Source: Lacticaseibacillus chiayiensis (GTDB taxonomy: Bacteria > Bacillota > Bacilli > Lactobacillales > Lactobacillaceae). Taken from it: DNA of 56,581 nucleotides. This document shows positions 37,762 to 46,687 of this stretch, piece after piece. Made by a program: the position numbers and the translations under genes. How positions within the stretch are numbered: the first letter of the stretch is position 1; the number at the start of each line of letters is the position of its first letter. The stretch covers positions 1 through 56,581 of the forward strand of contig NZ_MSSM01000007.1 of assembly GCF_004123795.1 (NCBI RefSeq), read 5' to 3'. A model generated the notes under the pieces. The model saw nothing but the letters and a program-made list of their open reading frames with translations, made no database searches and was not told the origin of the DNA.

Positions 37762-40371
37762 CTACTTATCGATTCCTTGACCGAGACGGCTGACCCACGC
37801 CAATCGTTTCGGCCACCAATTGTTAGAAGTCGTGAAGGTCACTTTTTGGTTCACGACCATCATAATTTGCAATAGCGTGAAGAGTAATGACGTCCGCTTA
37901 CGATAAGCAACGTATTTTGGTACCCACTCGGTCACATACTTATTTTTATAGGAACGCAACCCTTGGAATCCGTAAAACCGATAGCCATACTCGTACACCA
38001 GATGGGCAATTTTTTCTTCAACAAAGGAATAGGTCGACGTCCCGACATTCGCCAACGGTGCCATCCCCATATTAAAGTACTTGTAGCCGCGATCCTTTGC
38101 CAACCGGAACAGATTGATAAAGACCTCGTCCATAATACCAGACGGTGCATCGGCACTTGAGCGCATCAAATCAATGCTCGTGACTTCATGATTACCACTT
38201 GGCATGTCTGACGCAAACGCCACAATTTTTCCTTCTGGGCTATGCACCACTGCAATTGGAGCCTCATTCAGATAATGCTCGTCAAAAAATCCCAGACTAA
38301 AGCCTTTCTCACTGCGCCCGTCTAACCAAGAGTCAGACACGGTCTTTAATTCGTGCATTAAGGTGTCATCAAACGGTGGCTTAAGCAACTCGACGGTATA
38401 GCCTTCCCGCTCAAACTTATGCATCAAGGCGCGTTCGCCTTTGCGTTTTGTGCCAACCAGCGTGAAGGTCGTCACATCGACATAGCCTTCTTCACCAAAC
38501 TTCATAAAATCAAACCCGAACTCATGCAGCTTCATCGTTAAGTTTTCATTGATTTCATAGAACACGAGCGACATATCCTGCTTATCGGCTTCTTTCATGA
38601 AATCGTCGATCGCAGCGGCCATCTGGGACTCATCCCCAATCGGCTCGCCCATGATTACCAACTTGTCCGCCTTCTTCTTGAACTGGAAGAAAACCCGATC
38701 CTCGCCATCGACTTGATAAAATCGTAATGATTTATCGCGCATCAAAGCTAGGTGGCTAACTTCATTGCCACCATATTTTTCAACCACTGCCTTCAACCGG
38801 TCCTCGTCATAAGGATCAGCCAAGTCTTTGGTCGGCGCCGATAGATATCGAAAGATTAAATAGACCGTCAACGCTGCGAGCATGACACCGATCAGGGTTG
38901 TAAAGAACATGCGCTCCGATGGGAAAAGAAACACATCCGGCACCCGACGATGGTGAATTGCCGGCGCATTGTAAAACGCAGCAAACGCATAAAAGATAAA
39001 AGTCATGCCAAATACCGCACCGTCAATCAGCTTATTCCCCCACGATAATGCGAGACGCTCACGGGTTAGCTCACGACGCGTCAGGATTAACGCCACGACG
39101 ACCAGTACCAGGAAAAGGATAAACCGTAAATGATTGTCTTCGCGCAAGGAGGCTACCATCGCGACAATCAAAACGATCACTGTCGGCCAATAAGCCCGCT
39201 TCACGCGACTCGCTATGCCGCGCCCGAATCCGAGAATCAAAAAGGCGACAACCACATTGGTGACTCGATCCAGGAATAGGAAAGTATATGGATAAAGTCG
39301 CTGATAAAGTGTGTTGCGAAAAGCAAGATCCGGCGCAACACCACGCAATAGCAGCATAATCCCTGAAAAGTACAGGAATACGACCAGAAAACCAAATGCT
39401 GCCTTCCGAATCAGTTGAACCGGTAAACCTTCAAGATAAGCATTCAGTCGTTTCCCTGCATCCTGCGCAAATAGGCCAGCACCGATCAGAAACGGAATCA
39501 CATAGTAAAACAGCCGATAAAACAGAAGCCAAACAACCGCAACGTTACTATCGAGTCCCATTTGACCAAGCTCGACAATCATTAAGACGTCAAATGAGCC
39601 CAAGCCGCCGGGCACCATTGAAACAACCCCGATAACATTAGCCACCATGAACAACGGCAAGATCGACAGCAACGGCACATGCACTTCAAGAAAATAACCG
39701 ATCAGCAGAAAGAAAGCGGCACAACTGCCCCACTCAAGAAAGGAACCCAAAGTTAAGCGCAGCTGCCGCTTCAATGGCATGTCTGCGAAAAATTCACTAT
39801 TCCGAAAATGGGTTACCAACATCAATAACGGAAAATAAGCGGCACCACCAACCAGCCAAATCCAGTAATTCGAAAATTCTGCGCCGATACCGAAAACGAA
39901 AATAACCACAATGCCAATCATGGACCACAATGACAGACCAGCCAGCAAAAACAACGCAATTTTTGAAATGGCAAATAGAACCTGCTTTTGCGTCGCCTTT
40001 TCATGGTAAAAATTAGCGCGCAAGCTGGCACCCAATAAGCCGCCAAAACCGGCAATATTGGTAAAGGTATTGACAATCCAGCCGGACTTCACAACATACC
40101 TGCGTTTATAATGGCCCGGCAGCAGTTCCGTGATCACAAAATCATAAGTCAGCATTGGTGTGACGGCAATCAAGCCAACCACCAACAAAATCAACAAAGA
40201 GATCGGACTTTGAGTAGTGAGACTGGCGCGCATCTGTTCGCCATTTAGATCCTGACTAATTCGCCCGACTTCAAAAATCACAAACACCAGGACTGCCAAC
40301 ACAAATAGCACCTTTAGCGTTGTGAGATGTTTTTTTAAAAAAGTACCGACTTCCCGAAAGAGTCTCTTCAT
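37762..40371 (-). CDS. mprF: Phosphatidylglycerol lysyltransferase MprF
   Basis: An 869-aa bifunctional membrane protein. The N-terminal half is a flippase with about 14 helices (FNxF-type GGLLGASLRANFYHEKA and MVPGGLGSFDVLMI motifs). The C-terminal cytosolic half (from about residue 530) is the tRNA-dependent aminoacyl-transferase of DUF2156 type, with VIMGEPIGD, PSGNHEVTSIDLMR, FMNxGMAPLANVG-like FNMGMAPLANVG and RFYGFQGLRSYKNKY. It moves Lys from Lys-tRNA onto phosphatidylglycerol and flips the product, lowering surface charge and binding of cationic peptides. A minus-strand TATAAT (40410-40405) lies upstream. Confidence 0.95.
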   Translation of the reverse strand: MKRLFREVGTFLKKHLTTLKVLFVLAVLVFVIFEVGRISQDLNGEQMRASLTTQSPISLLILLVVGLIAVTPMLTYDFVITELLPGHYKRRYVVKSGWIVNTFTNIAGFGGLLGASLRANFYHEKATQKQVLFAISKIALFLLAGLSLWSMIGIVVIFVFGIGAEFSNYWIWLVGGAAYFPLLMLVTHFRNSEFFADMPLKRQLRLTLGSFLEWGSCAAFFLLIGYFLEVHVPLLSILPLFMVANVIGVVSMVPGGLGSFDVLMIVELGQMGLDSNVAVVWLLFYRLFYYVIPFLIGAGLFAQDAGKRLNAYLEGLPVQLIRKAAFGFLVVFLYFSGIMLLLRGVAPDLAFRNTLYQRLYPYTFLFLDRVTNVVVAFLILGFGRGIASRVKRAYWPTVIVLIVAMVASLREDNHLRFILFLVLVVVALILTRRELTRERLALSWGNKLIDGAVFGMTFIFYAFAAFYNAPAIHHRRVPDVFLFPSERMFFTTLIGVMLAALTVYLIFRYLSAPTKDLADPYDEDRLKAVVEKYGGNEVSHLALMRDKSLRFYQVDGEDRVFFQFKKKADKLVIMGEPIGDESQMAAAIDDFMKEADKQDMSLVFYEINENLTMKLHEFGFDFMKFGEEGYVDVTTFTLVGTKRKGERALMHKFEREGYTVELLKPPFDDTLMHELKTVSDSWLDGRSEKGFSLGFFDEHYLNEAPIAVVHSPEGKIVAFASDMPSGNHEVTSIDLMRSSADAPSGIMDEVFINLFRLAKDRGYKYFNMGMAPLANVGTSTYSFVEEKIAHLVYEYGYRFYGFQGLRSYKNKYVTEWVPKYVAYRKRTSLLFTLLQIMMVVNQKVTFTTSNNWWPKRLAWVSRLGQGIDK

Positions 40372-40675
40372 TTTTTTGTGTCCTCCGTGCCTGTCTTCTC
40401 ATTCATTATAGGGAAAACCTGCGTCAGTCGCACTCATTCTGACTTTTTTGTAAGACAGTGTAAGATTGCACTGACAGTTAAAAGCACTACCAAAATTTTT
40501 GAATAAAAACGCTTGACCTGAAACGCGTTACACAAATTACACTGTGTTTGCAGTAAGGAAATAACAAATAGGTACGATCACCATCGAAAAATCCATTGTT
40601 ACACCAGTTGTTGTACCAATGCAAATCACATCTGTTAATGAAAGTCCCAGAACGATTCATTAAGGAGGTTCCATC
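40372..40675. other. Divergent intergenic region between mprF and the IIA-like gene
   Basis: Holds the mprF -10 (TATAAT on the minus strand, 40405-40410) and GGAGGA site, and on the plus strand TTGACC (about 40513) with TTACAC/TACACT 18-19 nt on as a possible promoter. The leader before 40676 is about 130 nt and includes GGTAC...GTACC and GTTACACCAGTTGTTGTACC inverted repeats of unknown role. Confidence 0.45.
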
Positions 40676-41089
40676 ATGTTAATGCAAACACATTTTTATC
40701 CAGAACTTTCCGTCTATCAAGACACGCAAATCGGAGCTTTGAAAGCCATCGCACTGAAGTTGACGAACGATTATGATTTTGACTATCAGGAAGTATTGAG
40801 TTCGTTGCTTGCCAGTGCTGCGGAGTCAACTCAGACAATCGGTGACCAGGTGGTGCTGACGTATGGTCATGTCAGCGCACTGACCGAACCGCTTGTGATC
40901 GGCTTTGATTTTGGCAAACAGCTTCCATGGGCGGCTAATCACCGAATCAGTGGCGCCGTGGTGTTGCTTGTGCCGGTTGCAACCGATGATGTTACCATCC
41001 ACGAGTGGCTGGCAACCATTGCGGCAGCTAATGATCCCGACCAAACCCTGGAAAGCATGACCCAAAGCGCTACCGCAGCGATTGCCTAA
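40676..41089 (+). CDS. PTS IIA-like (fructose/mannitol type) protein, orphan
   Basis: A 137-aa soluble protein. The segment VVLTYGHVSALTEPLVIGFDFGKQLPWAANHRISGAVVLLVPV (in order) resembles PTS EIIA type-2 domains, with His in TYGHVS as the candidate phospho-site. The Pro before His found in catalytic IIA domains (PH) is missing, so a regulatory role is possible. TAAGGAGG precedes the ATG. No IIB/IIC genes are beside it; a LacI regulator follows after a terminator. The family call is moderate. Confidence 0.6.
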   Translation: MLMQTHFYPELSVYQDTQIGALKAIALKLTNDYDFDYQEVLSSLLASAAESTQTIGDQVVLTYGHVSALTEPLVIGFDFGKQLPWAANHRISGAVVLLVPVATDDVTIHEWLATIAAANDPDQTLESMTQSATAAIA

Positions 41090-41115
41090 AAGGTGTTCAA
41101 TGCAATAAGCCGACA

Positions 41116-41160
41116 TGCCTGGTGGTGCTATCCACCAGCCGCATGCCGGCTTTTGCCTGT
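41116..41160 (+). terminator. Terminator after the IIA-like gene
   Basis: AAGCCGACATGC...CTGGTGG pairs with CCACCAG...GCATGCCGGCTT around a short loop, ending in TTTTGCC. Confidence 0.75.
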
Positions 41161-41174
41161 TGTAAAAGCGGCTC

Positions 41175-41183
41175 TGTTATACT
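41175..41183 (+). promoter_or_regulatory. Extended -10 promoter of the LacI gene
   Basis: TGTTATACT with TATACT at 41178-41183, only about 18 nt before the ATG, so the leader is very short. Confidence 0.45.
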
Positions 41184-41201
41184 GAATACGGAGATGATGA
41201 T

Positions 41202-42137
41202 ATGGCAAATATTCACGATATTGCGCGGCTTTCAGGCTATTCAACGGCAACGGTTTCCCGTGTCTTGAATCGCCATCCTTATGTCTCGACTTCAGCACGT
41301 GCCAAAATCCAATCAGTGATTGATAAGCTAGATTACGTCCCCAGCACCATGGCGCAAAACCTGAGCGCTGGTAAAACGCGCACGATTGGTGTTATTTTGC
41401 CACACACCGACCATCCCTATTTCCAGCAGTTGGTTGCCGGCATTCTCAACGCCGCAATGGCCGGCAACTACCACGCCGTTATACTGCCTTCACGATATGA
41501 CCAGAAACTCGAAGAAACCTACCTCGAAGCGCTACGTCGGCAAGCGTATGATGGTCTTATCTTCACATCCCATGGACTTAGTCTGACAACCATTGCTTCT
41601 TACCAAAAATATGGTCCCATCGTCGTTTGCGAAAACCCTGGCCGCATCAAACTAGCCGCCGCGTACGCTGATCGCACCCCCGCTTACCAAGCAGCTTTTA
41701 GATGGATGCAAAAACACGACTATGTCAAAATCGGGTTACTGTTAAGCCGTCCGTACGCGCAAAGTGCCACTAGTAAGCTGACCATTAATAGTTACGTAAG
41801 CGTTTTTAAGCAGCGGCCCCAGCACGCAATGGTTGTCTACCAAATGCGAACCTTTCAAGATGGTTATCAAGCCGGTGCCAAATTGGCGCCACAACATCCC
41901 GATTTTATTCTCGGTAATGGGGATGATATTGCAGCCGGCGTACGCCAATATTTTGTTGATCATCATCTCCCCATCCCACCACTGATGGGTCAGGAAAATC
42001 AGCTTTCCAGTCATTTATTGAACATGAGCACCATTGATCACCACGTCATGGCAATCGGCGCAGCGGCGTTAAAGCTGGCATTACGCGCAGAAATAGCGCA
42101 AACGGTGATTCAGTCGGACTTAATTCTTCGCCATTAA
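41202..42137 (+). CDS. LacI-family transcriptional regulator
   Basis: A 311-aa regulator. The N-terminal helix-turn-helix and hinge are complete: IHDIARLSGYSTATVSRVLNRHPYVSTSARAKI and the hinge helix YVPSTMAQNLSAGKTRTIGVILP. The C-terminal periplasmic-binding-type domain starts at about residue 62 and ends a little early (311 versus about 330 residues), but no break is seen. No sugar genes are adjacent, so the regulon is unknown; its effector is probably a sugar. GGAGATGA precedes the start. Confidence 0.9.
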   Translation: MANIHDIARLSGYSTATVSRVLNRHPYVSTSARAKIQSVIDKLDYVPSTMAQNLSAGKTRTIGVILPHTDHPYFQQLVAGILNAAMAGNYHAVILPSRYDQKLEETYLEALRRQAYDGLIFTSHGLSLTTIASYQKYGPIVVCENPGRIKLAAAYADRTPAYQAAFRWMQKHDYVKIGLLLSRPYAQSATSKLTINSYVSVFKQRPQHAMVVYQMRTFQDGYQAGAKLAPQHPDFILGNGDDIAAGVRQYFVDHHLPIPPLMGQENQLSSHLLNMSTIDHHVMAIGAAALKLALRAEIAQTVIQSDLILRH

Positions 42138-42422
42138 CCTTTAGTCGCCAGCGCTCATCAACCTATAAAGCAATCCAAAAACGCAATCAGTCAGTGTTTA
42201 CGCAAAATGGTCGCGTAACACCAGCGTCGTGCAGCGGGTTATTAGTCAGGTGTTGAAATACCAGTACGTGACAATCAAAGATAAAGATCTCTCGGACGGT
42301 CCTGGATAGCTACAAGCAAATTGTCGCAAAGGAATAACTCATATGGATCCTTGTTAAGGTAGGGACTTTTACCTCGAAGCTTATGGTACCGATTCCATAA
42401 AACCAGTCAATTCATCCACATC
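42138..42422. other. Intergenic stretch, possibly decayed sequence
   Basis: No open frame of note. Short coding-like fragments occur in several frames (around 42160-42310), so it may be the ruin of an old gene, but I cannot name one. Confidence 0.35.
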
Positions 42423-42484
42423 AAAAAAGCACCCTGCTCAACCACAGCCTTCATAACCGACTGTATTGAGCAAGGTGCCTTTTT
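42423..42484 (-). terminator. rplJL terminator
   Basis: AAAAAGCACC..TGCTCAA and TTGAGCA..GGTGCCTTTTT form a long stem with a 30-nt loop. Minus-strand read-out ends in TTTTTTGA. Confidence 0.8.
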
Positions 42485-42499
42485 GAAAATGAAGCTTAA

Positions 42500-42868
42500 T
42501 TATTTGAGTGTTACCGTTGCGCCAACTTCTTCAAGCTGTTCCTTGATCTTGTTAGCGTCGTCTTCAGACAAGCCTTCCTTGATAACCTTAGGAGCGGCGT
42601 CAACCAGACCCTTGGCATCCTTCAGACCTTGGCCAGTGATCTCACGAACAGCCTTGATAACCTTAACTTTTTCTTGGCCGGCTTCGGTCAATTCAACGTC
42701 ATAGGTATCCTTGGTAGCTGCAGCATCGCCACCAGCAGCGGCACCGGCAGCAACAGGAGCAGCTGCCTTAACACCGAATTCATCTTCGATTGACTTAACT
42801 AAGTCATTGAGTTCCAAAATGGAAGCATCTTTAAGTTGTGCAATGATGCCATCTACATCTAAAGCCAT
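42500..42868 (-). CDS. rplL: 50S ribosomal protein L7/L12
   Basis: A 122-aa stalk protein: N-terminal dimer domain ([35 protein letters not shown]), Ala/Gly hinge ([16 protein letters not shown]) and C-terminal factor-binding domain ([42 protein letters not shown]). It recruits elongation factors. Co-transcribed with rplJ 41 nt upstream. Confidence 0.99.
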   Translation of the reverse strand: MALDVDGIIAQLKDASILELNDLVKSIEDEFGVKAAAPVAAGAAAGGDAAATKDTYDVELTEAGQEKVKVIKAVREITGQGLKDAKGLVDAAPKVIKEGLSEDDANKIKEQLEEVGATVTLK

Positions 42869-42909
42869 GTTTGTTTCCTCCGTTTTTTCAAATAGTTTGT
42901 AACGTCATA

Positions 42910-43416
42910 TTATGCAGCAGGTTCTTCGTCTTTGGCTTCTGCAACTGCTTTAACAACAAGTGCAAAGTCGCGGACAGGTGCCTGCAAGACAGAAGCAAGT
43001 TGTGACAACAGACCTTCGCGATCCGGCATCTTAGACATTTCCATAATGGTGTCCAAAGAAGCAACTTTGTTTTCGATGATGCCGCCCTTAATCTTTAAAG
43101 CATCAAATTGGTCAGCGTACTTGGCCATGATGCGCGCTGGGGCAACAGGATCGTCATTGGAGAAGGCAACGGCTGTAGGGCCCTTGAAAACATCGTCCAA
43201 TGCTTCGTAACCGTTGGCATCGGCGGCACGACGCAGGTAGGTGTTCTTCAAGACTTCCATCTTGACACCGGCCTCACGCAGTTCCTTACGCAATGCGGTC
43301 ACTTGCTCAACCGTTAAGCCCAGATAGTCAACAACGACAGCACTGGTAGCATTCTTGAATTGTTCAGAAATCGTCTTAACGAGTTCAGCTTTTTTTGCGA
43401 TAGCTTGTTCACTCAT
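42910..43416 (-). CDS. rplJ: 50S ribosomal protein L10
   Basis: A 168-aa stalk base protein starting [23 protein letters not shown], with [25 protein letters not shown] and KNTYLRRAA. It binds 23S rRNA and L7/L12 dimers. ATG 43414-43416 follows GGAGGTG; the upstream frame lies in the leader RNA. Free L10-L12 probably represses through the leader. Confidence 0.98.
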   Translation of the reverse strand: MSEQAIAKKAELVKTISEQFKNATSAVVVDYLGLTVEQVTALRKELREAGVKMEVLKNTYLRRAADANGYEALDDVFKGPTAVAFSNDDPVAPARIMAKYADQFDALKIKGGIIENKVASLDTIMEMSKMPDREGLLSQLASVLQAPVRDFALVVKAVAEAKDEEPAA

Positions 43417-43444
43417 GTTTTTCACCTCCATTAGTTTGGTTGAA

Positions 43445-43575
43445 GTTTTCAGCAATAAAAAAACTCCATGCCTACCAAGACATAGAGGTATCTTATGTTT
43501 CCGATACCACCTCGGCAGGATGATTAAGGCTTTTACGCCCCCTGAGTCTTAGGCAGAGTGACTAATCACAAAGAA
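43445..43575 (-). ncRNA. L10 leader (autoregulatory structure) of rplJL
   Basis: The minus-strand leader has TCATCCTGCCGAGGTGGTATC, then a matching GATACCTCTATGTCTTGGTAGGCA that pairs with it (TGCCGAG with CTTGGTAGGCA, GAGGT..GATACCTC), and ends in GGAGTTTTTTT. This is the form of the Firmicutes L10 leader, where L10-L12 binding favours the terminator. Exact ends are approximate. Confidence 0.8.
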
Positions 43576-43670
43576 TAGCGTACCATGACCCATCAAGGAT
43601 GTCAAAACTATTTTTCCTCTTATTTTAAATTTTGGGACAATGTTTTTAAGTTTGCTTCATTAAACATGTC

Positions 43671-43699
43671 TTTCACGTTTTGTACGATTGCGTTATATT
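43671..43699 (+). promoter_or_regulatory. Promoter of the MFS gene at 43738
   Basis: TTTCAC (43671-43676), 17-nt spacer, TATATT (43694-43699). Confidence 0.55.
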
Positions 43700-43737
43700 A
43701 GTTGGGTAACTATTTTTCTGAAAGGAAGTTGGCGATT

Positions 43738-44970
43738 TTGCCAAGTAAACTTAAAAGTCTCGAACCATGGCAGCAAAATCTGGCTGTCTTATGGCTTGGT
43801 ACCTTCATCGCCGGCATGGGCTTCAGTGAGGTCTCGCCATTTATCTCATTATATGTTGACCAGCTCGGCAATTTTACAAAAGGCCAGCTCAGCATTTATT
43901 CCGGCATTACTTTTGGCGTCACATTCATGGTCGTCGCTATTGTCAGTCCGCTTTGGGGACGACTGGCGGATCGCCGTGGTCGCAAGCTCATGCTGTTGCG
44001 CTCTAGCTTAGGTATGGCAATTATTATCGGCGCCTGTGGTTTCGTGCATAACGTCTATGCCTTAATTGCATTACGCTTCTTGCAAGGGCTGGCAGCTGGC
44101 TATATTCCTAATGCCAGTGCCTTGATTGCGACCGAAACGCCGAAAGCAAAAAGTGGTACCGCAATCGGTATTCTCACCACTGGATATGTTTCCGGCAATT
44201 TAATCGGGCCAATTCTCGGCGGTCTCCTTGCGCAAACATTTTCGATCCGACTGACGTTCATCATCACCGGTGCACTACTGCTGATCGTATTTGTTCTCAG
44301 CTTGACGATGGTGCACGAACACTATACACCTGATCCGCGATTACTGAAAAAAGAAAAACGTCCGGCCTTACTTACGCAAGTCAGCAATCCTAAAGCCATC
44401 ATGGTTCTTCTTGTTTCGACTGCGATTATCCAGCTGGGTAACATGTCAATCTACCCGATCATCAGCCTTTATGTAAAAGAATTAATGCATAACGTTGGAC
44501 CAATCACTGTTGTTGCCGGTATTATCGCTGCACTACCCGGAATCTCCAACTTAATGTCCGCACCACGATTAGGGCAATTAGGTGATCGAATCGGATCAGG
44601 TAAAATTCTGGTTAGCGGCTTAATTTTTGCCGTCATCATGTACGTTCCCCAAGGCATCGTCAGCAGTATATGGTTGCTAGGTTTTCTCCGCCTCATGATC
44701 GGCGTTTCGGATGGCGCGCTTTTTCCAACCATCCAGACCCTGCTTTCCAAACTGACACCGGTAAGCTATACCGGAACGGTTTTCAGCTGGAATCAAAGCG
44801 CTCAGGCATTTGGTTCCATGGCCGGTTCATTGGCTGGTGGTTTTATCTCCAATATTTTCAATTACAACGGTGTTTTCATTTTCACTGCGATATGTCTCGC
44901 GCTTGACCTCGCAATGGTCCTGATCTTCATACCGCACATCTGGTCAAGTCGCCCAAAGCAACAAGAATAG
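43738..44970 (+). CDS. MFS drug-efflux transporter, DHA1 (12-TMS) type, PmrA/TetA-like
   Basis: A 410-aa protein with 12 hydrophobic segments. DHA1 motifs are seen: GTFIAGMGFSEVSPFISLYV (motif D1), GRLADRRGRKLML (motif A), ALRFLQGLAAGYIPNASALIA (motif B) and GTAIGILTTGYVSGNLIGPILGG (motif C, antiporters). The likely role is proton-coupled export of drugs. The frame opens earlier, but GAAAGGAAG and the promoter position favour TTG at 43738-43740 as start. A single-gene unit. Confidence 0.85.
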   Translation: MPSKLKSLEPWQQNLAVLWLGTFIAGMGFSEVSPFISLYVDQLGNFTKGQLSIYSGITFGVTFMVVAIVSPLWGRLADRRGRKLMLLRSSLGMAIIIGACGFVHNVYALIALRFLQGLAAGYIPNASALIATETPKAKSGTAIGILTTGYVSGNLIGPILGGLLAQTFSIRLTFIITGALLLIVFVLSLTMVHEHYTPDPRLLKKEKRPALLTQVSNPKAIMVLLVSTAIIQLGNMSIYPIISLYVKELMHNVGPITVVAGIIAALPGISNLMSAPRLGQLGDRIGSGKILVSGLIFAVIMYVPQGIVSSIWLLGFLRLMIGVSDGALFPTIQTLLSKLTPVSYTGTVFSWNQSAQAFGSMAGSLAGGFISNIFNYNGVFIFTAICLALDLAMVLIFIPHIWSSRPKQQE

Positions 44971-45018
44971 CCGTTCGGTTAATCCAGTTAATAAAGGCGG
45001 CACTATATGCATAGCCGA

Positions 45019-45059
45019 AAAAAGGTTCCAAGACGTTAATTTGTCTTCGGAACCTTTTT
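45019..45059. terminator. Bidirectional terminator between MFS gene and the 45.1-kb gene
   Basis: AAAAAGGTTCC (45019-45029) pairs with GGAACCTTTTT (45049-45059), with AAGAC/GTCTT extending the stem. Confidence 0.85.
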
Positions 45060-45086
45060 GCTACGGTTTTTTAATGGCATTAAGCG

Positions 45087-45920
45087 TTAGTGCAAACGCA
45101 ATTGCCATGTGACAAGTGGGTGCGGATCCGGAATGGCCAGTTGACCATAAACCATCCATGCATGAGGATCGGTATCATCAAATTCACCGTTGACCAGTTG
45201 ATAATTCTTTTGAATAAGCGGCAATATAGCACGCATCAGTCGCAAAGTGTCGGCCTTATGCACGCCACCAAGCCATGCGCTTGTCAATTCCCCAGGCTGG
45301 TCTTCAAACCAGAACACATAGGCCAATAGGTTGTTTTCCTCAACAAGAAAACCCGGTTGATGCGGATCAGCTCCACTTAACTCTTTTTCAAATTGGGTTC
45401 GTGTTATGGTGGCAGGATTAACGGTGTGAGTGCTCAGATAATCTTGAAAACTCAGCCGAACCACAGCCTGCCACTGAGATGGGGTTAATTGAGACCGCGA
45501 CTTGATGTTACTAGTGACCGGGACTGACTTTAGTGTTCGATAAGTTCCCATTGCGGTATGCCGAATGACATGAAATCCTGCACGACGCAACTGACGCACA
45601 ACGGCTGGTGACTCGTCATAACTGCTAAATTGTAATCGATCGTGTTTATTGGCCATTTGCTTCAGCATCAGCATCAATTCCTTGATGTGGTAATTTCGGC
45701 CGATTACGTTAAAATAGCTTGCGTGCGCATGATACGGATTTTGCCACACCGCAATTGCATATTGCAGAGGCCCAACTTGCGGGAAGCCACGTATAATTGC
45801 TGCTTTGTTCCCGAAAAGCTGCCTAGTCCATTGATCTTCGTCCTTTAGCAAAAGTTGTAACTCAGATGGTGTCACCCTTCGACCTATTTCCGGTTGCCAA
45901 TCAGTCATGATTCCCGCCAT
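45087..45920 (-). CDS. Unknown protein with acetyltransferase-like features
   Basis: A 277-aa soluble protein I do not recognise firmly. The C-terminal half (GFLVEENNLLAYVFWFEDQPGELTSAWLGGVHKADTLRLMRAILPLIQK) has the strand-helix pattern of GNAT acetyltransferases, and the middle has QLRRAGFHVIRHTAMGTYRTLK, similar to the RxxGF near the end of GNAT domains, so it may be a tandem, degenerate GNAT pair. The ATG at 45918-45920 has GGAGG close in front; ATG 45908 is an alternative. It overlaps the end of the upstream gene, so they are co-translated. Confidence 0.65.
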   Translation of the reverse strand: MAGIMTDWQPEIGRRVTPSELQLLLKDEDQWTRQLFGNKAAIIRGFPQVGPLQYAIAVWQNPYHAHASYFNVIGRNYHIKELMLMLKQMANKHDRLQFSSYDESPAVVRQLRRAGFHVIRHTAMGTYRTLKSVPVTSNIKSRSQLTPSQWQAVVRLSFQDYLSTHTVNPATITRTQFEKELSGADPHQPGFLVEENNLLAYVFWFEDQPGELTSAWLGGVHKADTLRLMRAILPLIQKNYQLVNGEFDDTDPHAWMVYGQLAIPDPHPLVTWQLRLH

Positions 45921-46431
45921 CTTTCCTCCGTTCCCAGGTTCCATGCAAATGTAAGTACGCATAACCAAACCTGCAAAAGCCATAAACGATAGGCAGTATC
46001 ACGCCAATCCAGAAATGATTAGTCAAGTAATACCGCGGAAGTGGGCTCATCTCCATCGCTGCTTCATAGGCCATTTCAATCGCAAAAATTGTTACGGCTA
46101 ACATGACTGCAGACAAAACGCCGCGGGCAATTGCCATCCAAACATACTGTCGATAAACTTCGGGTGTATCAGCCTCAATGACCTGCAGACGGTAATAGTG
46201 CAAACTGACAGTATTCATTAAGCCAATCACAACTGTCACGAGCAGCAGAATCCACGTGCTCGCCGTGATCGTTTTCAGACTATTCGCATCAATAAAAACA
46301 GCCGTTGCACTGGCAATCAGCAACATCAGCTCTGCTGTCAACATGTTATGACCCATAATTGCATCATAAGTTCGTTGCTTAAACCGATCTGTAAGTGAAA
46401 TACCGTAATACCATTCCGTAATCTTCTTCAT
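45901..46431 (-). CDS. Four-helix membrane protein of unknown function
   Basis: A 176-aa protein with four hydrophobic segments (about residues 30-48, 58-78, 96-118, 135-158), charged cytosolic ends and no motif I recognise. The end ERRKDGGNHD overlaps the start of the next gene. The spacing suggests it works with the GNAT-like protein. Confidence 0.65.
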   Translation of the reverse strand: MKKITEWYYGISLTDRFKQRTYDAIMGHNMLTAELMLLIASATAVFIDANSLKTITASTWILLLVTVVIGLMNTVSLHYYRLQVIEADTPEVYRQYVWMAIARGVLSAVMLAVTIFAIEMAYEAAMEMSPLPRYYLTNHFWIGVILPIVYGFCRFGYAYLHLHGTWERRKDGGNHD

Positions 46432-46641
46432 AAGACCTTGCCTTCTTCGCTTTTTTCAGTGTACGCTTTCAATCTTAACATGACGAAATCGCGCGTACCT
46501 CTGTTGCTAATAAGCTTTCAAAAATATTTTGCTTTACAAATACTTGACTTTATTGAGTTCGTGCCGTCTTGTGACATGGTTCATCAAAGTTCTTATTGAC
46601 AGAAACCTGCTTTTTTGTTGAAATGAAGATCATGCAAACGG

Positions 46642-46659
46642 GTGTCAAGACACTAGAAT
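46642..46659 (+). promoter_or_regulatory. niaP promoter with candidate NiaR operator
   Basis: GTGTCAAGACAC (46642-46653; GTGTCTTGACAC on the other strand) is a 5-bp-arm palindrome lying directly before a -10 box TAGAAT (46654-46659), so it covers the promoter spacer. Sites of the GTGTCTTGACAC type are those known for the niacin repressor NiaR (YrxA) of Firmicutes. Together with the NiaP-like gene downstream this makes repression by NiaR with nicotinate likely. Confidence 0.65.
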
Positions 46660-46687
46660 TGTGAAGATTTTCATCAGGAGGATAAAA

